Source: Clostridium aestuarii (GTDB lineage: Bacteria > Bacillota > Clostridia > Clostridiales > Clostridiaceae). Taken from it: 64,000 nucleotides of DNA. This document shows, one piece after another, positions 60,781-64,000 of the stretch. The position numbers were made by a program, and so were the translations under genes. Where the stretch lies: contig NZ_JAPQER010000004.1 of the NCBI RefSeq assembly GCF_026735135.1, positions 62,001 through 126,000 of the forward strand. The letters are read 5' to 3'. Every line of letters starts with the position of its first letter. The stretch's first letter is position 1. The notes below the pieces were generated by a model. It saw nothing but the letters and a program-made list of their open reading frames with translations, made no database searches and had not been told where the DNA came from.

Positions 60781-62349
60781 TTAACTAGCGTTTCCTTGTA
60801 AGGTTTGTTCTGAAGTTTCTTTTTCATATTCATGTAAAATATTTTGATCTTTAGCCATGTATCTTGCAACTTTTGGTGCTAAAAAGACGGTTGGCAAAAG
60901 AATAATAGAAACTGGAACAGCTGTTACAACAATGAAAGATTGTAATGAAGAAATACTCTCTTCGCCAATGGAAAGAAGTACTGCAGCAACAAATCCCATT
61001 ACAATAGCCCAAAATACACGAAGACCAGCTGGAGGATTTCCATCTCCAGTAATAGCTATGGAAATAGTGTAAGCCATAGAGTCTCCAGTTGTAGCTACAA
61101 AAGAAATTGTTACAAAAAGAAATGCGGCTGCCATTAGTGTTCCCATAGGTAATTGTTTAGTAATTGCAATCATTGCTGCTGGCATTCCTGATGTGTTTAA
61201 AGCTTCAGAAATACAACCGGGTTTTTGGAGTTCATAAAAAATACCTGAACCACCTATAACGGTGAACCAAAAGTTTGTTATTAAAGGAGAAATAACTGAG
61301 ACTGCAATAACTAATTCTCTTATTGTTCGTCCTCGTGAAATACGACTAATGAAAATTGCCATCATTGGTCCATATCCAATAAACCATCCCCAGAAGAATA
61401 CTGTCCAAGATGATAGCCAAGTAGTATTTCCACGATAAAGACTAAGTTTTAAAAAGTCCTGAAAATATACTGCGATTGAACCTAGAAATGAATCGAAAAT
61501 AAATCCAGCAGGTCCTAAAAGTAGCATTAATATAACTAAAATTAACGTAAGTATAATATTAAATCTACTTAAAATTTGAATTCCTTTATCAATTCCAGAG
61601 GCAGCAGAAATAGCTGCAACTGTTACAAGACCGAAAACAATAAATAATTGCGTTGTATAAACATCTGGAATACCAAAAATACTTTCTAATCCGTAAGATG
61701 CTTGTAATCCAAGAAAACCGATTGGTCCAATTGTACCAGCAGCAACTGCGATTACTGAGAATACGTCAACAAGTGTTCCAAGTATACTTTTGGTCATGAT
61801 TTTTTCGCCGAAAATTGGATAAAATAACGTACGAGGTTTTAATGGCATTCCTTTAGTATAATGTCCATACATTAAAACAATAGAACTTAATGTTCCTAAG
61901 ATAGACCAAGCTAGAAATCCCCAATGCATAAAAGATTGTGATAATGCTGGAATAACTGCTTGTGGTGTTTTTGAATTAATAGCATTAAATACTGGTGGAG
62001 TAGATATAAAATGATATATTGGTTCAGCTGCTGCCCAAAATACGCCGCCGCCAGCAAGTAATGTACACATTATAATAGCTATCCATCTAAAAGTTGACAT
62101 TTCAGGATGTTTTAGATTTCCTAGACGTACTTGACCAAGTTTTGATACAGACAGCCCTATTGCAACAACAAAGGTTACAAGCATCAATATTTGCCAAAGT
62201 GCCCCGAAATATTTTACTGAAGAGTTAAAAGAAGAGTTTACAAGTTTATTGACGAGTTGAGGATTAATAAATGAAGCCAATATAAACAATATAAGAAGTC
62301 CCCCACTTATTAGTAATACTGACCAGTCAAGCTGTTTTTTTAATTTCAC
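60781..62349 (-). CDS. BCCT-family transporter (betaine/carnitine/choline type)
   Basis: 522 residues, twelve predicted membrane segments. GGVFWAAAEPIYHF, SFMHWGFLAWSI and the substrate-site region TVFFWGWFIGYGPMMAIFISRISRGRTIRE, in two blocks, are BCCT hallmarks. The family takes up trimethylammonium compounds such as glycine betaine or carnitine, driven by Na+ or H+ or by exchange; the exact substrate is unknown. GTG start 6 nt after AGGAGG. The 3' third is duplicated at 55622-56114. Confidence 0.93.
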   Translation of the reverse strand: MKLKKQLDWSVLLISGGLLILFILASFINPQLVNKLVNSSFNSSVKYFGALWQILMLVTFVVAIGLSVSKLGQVRLGNLKHPEMSTFRWIAIIMCTLLAGGGVFWAAAEPIYHFISTPPVFNAINSKTPQAVIPALSQSFMHWGFLAWSILGTLSSIVLMYGHYTKGMPLKPRTLFYPIFGEKIMTKSILGTLVDVFSVIAVAAGTIGPIGFLGLQASYGLESIFGIPDVYTTQLFIVFGLVTVAAISAASGIDKGIQILSRFNIILTLILVILMLLLGPAGFIFDSFLGSIAVYFQDFLKLSLYRGNTTWLSSWTVFFWGWFIGYGPMMAIFISRISRGRTIRELVIAVSVISPLITNFWFTVIGGSGIFYELQKPGCISEALNTSGMPAAMIAITKQLPMGTLMAAAFLFVTISFVATTGDSMAYTISIAITGDGNPPAGLRVFWAIVMGFVAAVLLSIGEESISSLQSFIVVTAVPVSIILLPTVFLAPKVARYMAKDQNILHEYEKETSEQTLQGNAS

Positions 62350-62605
62350 AATTAGCCTCCTAAAATTTTGTTATTCCTCTATTTGTTAAATTTAATTTAC
62401 AAGGAATTAGTGTGCAAAAAAGCAACATGTTTAATAATATATGATATCAGCTTAGAATTCAACAAGGTTTAATGCGCTTAACTGTGTTTAGGTGGTAATT
62501 AGTGACAAAGATGCGGGGATTACGCTGATAAATGGCTATATGACTTAATTTGTAAATATTAAATTAGTTTTTTGTTATTTATCATAATTATCTGAGTTAA
62601 TTTCT

Positions 62606-62643
62606 ATGTAAAAATTTACATTTATATAAATTAAATGTATAAT
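62606..62643 (+). promoter_or_regulatory. Promoter of the second msmX with palindrome over the -35
   Basis: TTTACA (62615-62620), 17 nt, TATAAT (62638-62643). ATGTAAA-AA-TTTACAT (62606-62621) is an inverted repeat overlapping the -35. No GCAAACG site is present, so control differs from the mal operon. The stretch 62350-62600 holds nothing I can identify. Confidence 0.65.
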
Positions 62644-62676
62644 ATTGGTAAAGAGTGAATTAAGGGGTGGTTATTG

Positions 62677-63774
62677 ATGGCAGGGTTAAATCTTAAGAAT
62701 ATCGAGAAAGTTTATCCAAATGGATTTTATGCAGTAAAAAATCTATGTATAGATATTGAAGATAAGGAATTTGTAGTTTTGGTTGGCCCATCAGGATGTG
62801 GAAAATCCACAAGTCTTAGAATGATTGCTGGACTTGAAGAAATTTCTTCAGGAGAACTTTATATAGGCGATAAGCTTGTAAATGATATACCCCCAAAGGA
62901 TAGAGACATTGCCATGGTATTTCAGAACTATGCGTTATATCCACACATGACGGTTTTTGATAATATGGCTTTTGGATTAAAGCTTAGAAAAAAACCTAAA
63001 GAAGAAATTAAAGAAAAAGTTTCACAAGCTGCAAAAATATTAGGTATAGAGAATTTACTAGATAGAAAACCAAAACAACTTTCAGGTGGACAAAGACAGA
63101 GAGTTGCATTGGGACGTGCTATTGTAAGAGAACCTAAGGTGTTCTTAATGGATGAGCCACTTTCAAACTTAGATGCTAAATTAAGAGTGCAAATGAGAAC
63201 TGAAATAAGTAAGCTTCATAAAAGATTGCAAACTACTTTCATTTATGTAACCCATGATCAGACAGAAGCTATGACTATGGGAACAAGAATAGTTATTATG
63301 AAAGATGGAGTAGTACAGCAAATATCTGATCCTCAAACTATATATCAGCATCCAACTAATCTGTTTGTTGCTTCTTTCATAGGTTCACCTCAAATGAATT
63401 TTATTAATTGTGATATAAAAGAAGAAAATGATAGTATTTATGCTGAGTTTATGGATAATAAGATAGAAATTCCTGAGGACAAAGCTAAGCTTTTGAAAGA
63501 AAACGATTGCATTAATAAAGAAGTTATTCTTGGTATAAGACCGGAAGAAATATATGTTAAGGATAGTAAAGCTCAAAACGGCATTAAAGCTAGAGTCGAA
63601 GTTACAGAAATGCTGGGTTCTGAATCATATTTATATTTAGATATGAATGGAAACAATATAATAGCAAGAGTTGATTCAAGTACAAAAGTAGAAATAGGAA
63701 ACAATATAAAGTTTGCTTTTGATGCAAATAAAATACACATGTTTAATAAGGAAACAGAGAAAGCAGTATTCTAA
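62677..63774 (+). CDS. Sugar ABC transporter ATPase (MsmX/MalK-like), copy 2
   Basis: 365 residues, same length as copy 1 at 49141 and highly similar throughout (Walker A GPSGCGKST, LSGGQRQR, LMDEPLSNLD, YVTHDQTEAMT). Differences cluster in the C-terminal regulatory domain. No permease or binding-protein gene is adjacent, so it may serve several sugar importers, as MsmX does in Bacillus, or be a standby copy. ATG 62677 is 6 nt after AAGGGGTGG. Confidence 0.92.
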   Translation: MAGLNLKNIEKVYPNGFYAVKNLCIDIEDKEFVVLVGPSGCGKSTSLRMIAGLEEISSGELYIGDKLVNDIPPKDRDIAMVFQNYALYPHMTVFDNMAFGLKLRKKPKEEIKEKVSQAAKILGIENLLDRKPKQLSGGQRQRVALGRAIVREPKVFLMDEPLSNLDAKLRVQMRTEISKLHKRLQTTFIYVTHDQTEAMTMGTRIVIMKDGVVQQISDPQTIYQHPTNLFVASFIGSPQMNFINCDIKEENDSIYAEFMDNKIEIPEDKAKLLKENDCINKEVILGIRPEEIYVKDSKAQNGIKARVEVTEMLGSESYLYLDMNGNNIIARVDSSTKVEIGNNIKFAFDANKIHMFNKETEKAVF

Positions 63775-63800
63775 GGAAAGTATGGAACACTTTCCTTAGC
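63773..63800 (+). terminator. Possible terminator after msmX copy 2
   Basis: AAGGAAAGT (63773-63781, overlapping the stop codon) with ACTTTCCTT (63789-63797). The downstream sequence is poor in T. Confidence 0.5.
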
Positions 63801-63816
63801 GTTTAGCTGCGTGTAT

Positions 63817-64000
63817 TTAAAGTATTCTTCCTGTTTCAGTTAAATCACAAGCTGGAACTACCATGCAATTATTATCACGTAAATTTCTAATTTGCACTAA
63901 ACTTCTTTTATCGTTTATATCTTCAAGCCATACAGGAACGTTGTTGTATATTACTTCTAGGTTTGAATTAGATTCCATTATAGATTTTGCTCTATCTATG
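63817..64000 (-). CDS. sspH: H-type small acid-soluble spore protein, truncated by the window edge
   Basis: Too short to be noticed by an ORF scan, but the minus-strand frame from the right edge to the TAA at 63817-63819 reads IDRAKSIMESNSNLEVIYNN, then VPVWLEDINDKRSLVQIRNL and VVPACDLTETGRIL. This fits the roughly 60-residue SspH family of spore proteins (RA-x-x-I, V-x-Y-x-x-x-P-V-W-I-E). The start lies just outside. It supports a spore-forming host. Confidence 0.75.
   Translation of the reverse strand, partial: IDRAKSIMESNSNLEVIYNNVPVWLEDINDKRSLVQIRNLRDNNCMVVPACDLTETGRIL

Overview
The window is AT-rich chromosomal DNA from a spore-forming Firmicute, most likely Clostridium sensu stricto. 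Evidence: strong Shine-Dalgarno sites, many GTG/TTG starts, paired GlgC/GlgD, a SigI/RsgI system, ferredoxin-type redox genes and an H-type small acid-soluble spore protein at the right edge. I cannot name the species. Where several in-frame starts exist I chose the one 6-9 nt from a good Shine-Dalgarno site.

Layout. 1-5.2 kb: end of a helical-repeat protein gene, a CssRS-like secretion-stress two-component system, and an ECF sigma factor with its DUF4179 anti-sigma partner. 5.2-11.8 kb: acetyltransferase, ferritin-like protein, DUF3784 protein, secreted GH73 glucosaminidase and three uncharacterised genes. 11.9-15.6 kb: sigI with two tandem rsgI genes, divergent from a secreted DUF5667 protein; the two facing promoters share an ACCC / CGTATA motif. 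15.9-18.9 kb: phosphoesterase, small thioredoxin, ferredoxin, DUF318 permease and an ArsR regulator with a CVC motif. 18.9-21.2 kb: glgC-glgD. 21.4-29.5 kb: ApbE lipoprotein divergent from an orphan response regulator, NusG-domain-II protein and Gx transporter; an orphan sensor kinase; a lipoprotein; pepT. 29.6-34 kb: an ABC exporter with a membrane-anchored CARDB-like repeat protein, behind four direct repeats at exactly 11-bp spacing. 34-38.4 kb: UvsE, a DUF4358 lipoprotein and an AlgI/DHHW surface O-acylation pair.

38.5-53.1 kb is a maltose/maltodextrin locus: GH65 phosphorylase and beta-phosphoglucomutase on the minus strand; ROK glucokinase, alpha-glucan phosphorylase, LacI-type regulator, binding protein, two permeases, ATPase, GH31 alpha-glucosidase and maltose O-acetyltransferase on the plus strand. 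Imported maltodextrins would be trimmed by GH31, phosphorolysed by GlgP and GH65, and fed into glycolysis by glucokinase and beta-PGM. Palindromic operators of the GCAAACGTTTGC type sit in front of four of its transcription units.

53.1-64 kb is a patchwork: a c-di-GMP-I riboswitch with a terminator ahead of a CHASE3 chemoreceptor; a scar where the 3' part of a BCCT transporter gene is fused head-to-head to the 3' part of the GH31 gene; a secreted esterase with N-terminal helical repeats; a second CssRS-like pair; the intact BCCT transporter; a second maltose-type ATPase; and a partial sspH-like gene. The most notable items are the scar, the SigI promoter pair, the 11-bp repeats at the ABC exporter, the riboswitch-controlled chemoreceptor, and the recurrence of CssRS-like systems beside helical-repeat protein genes.
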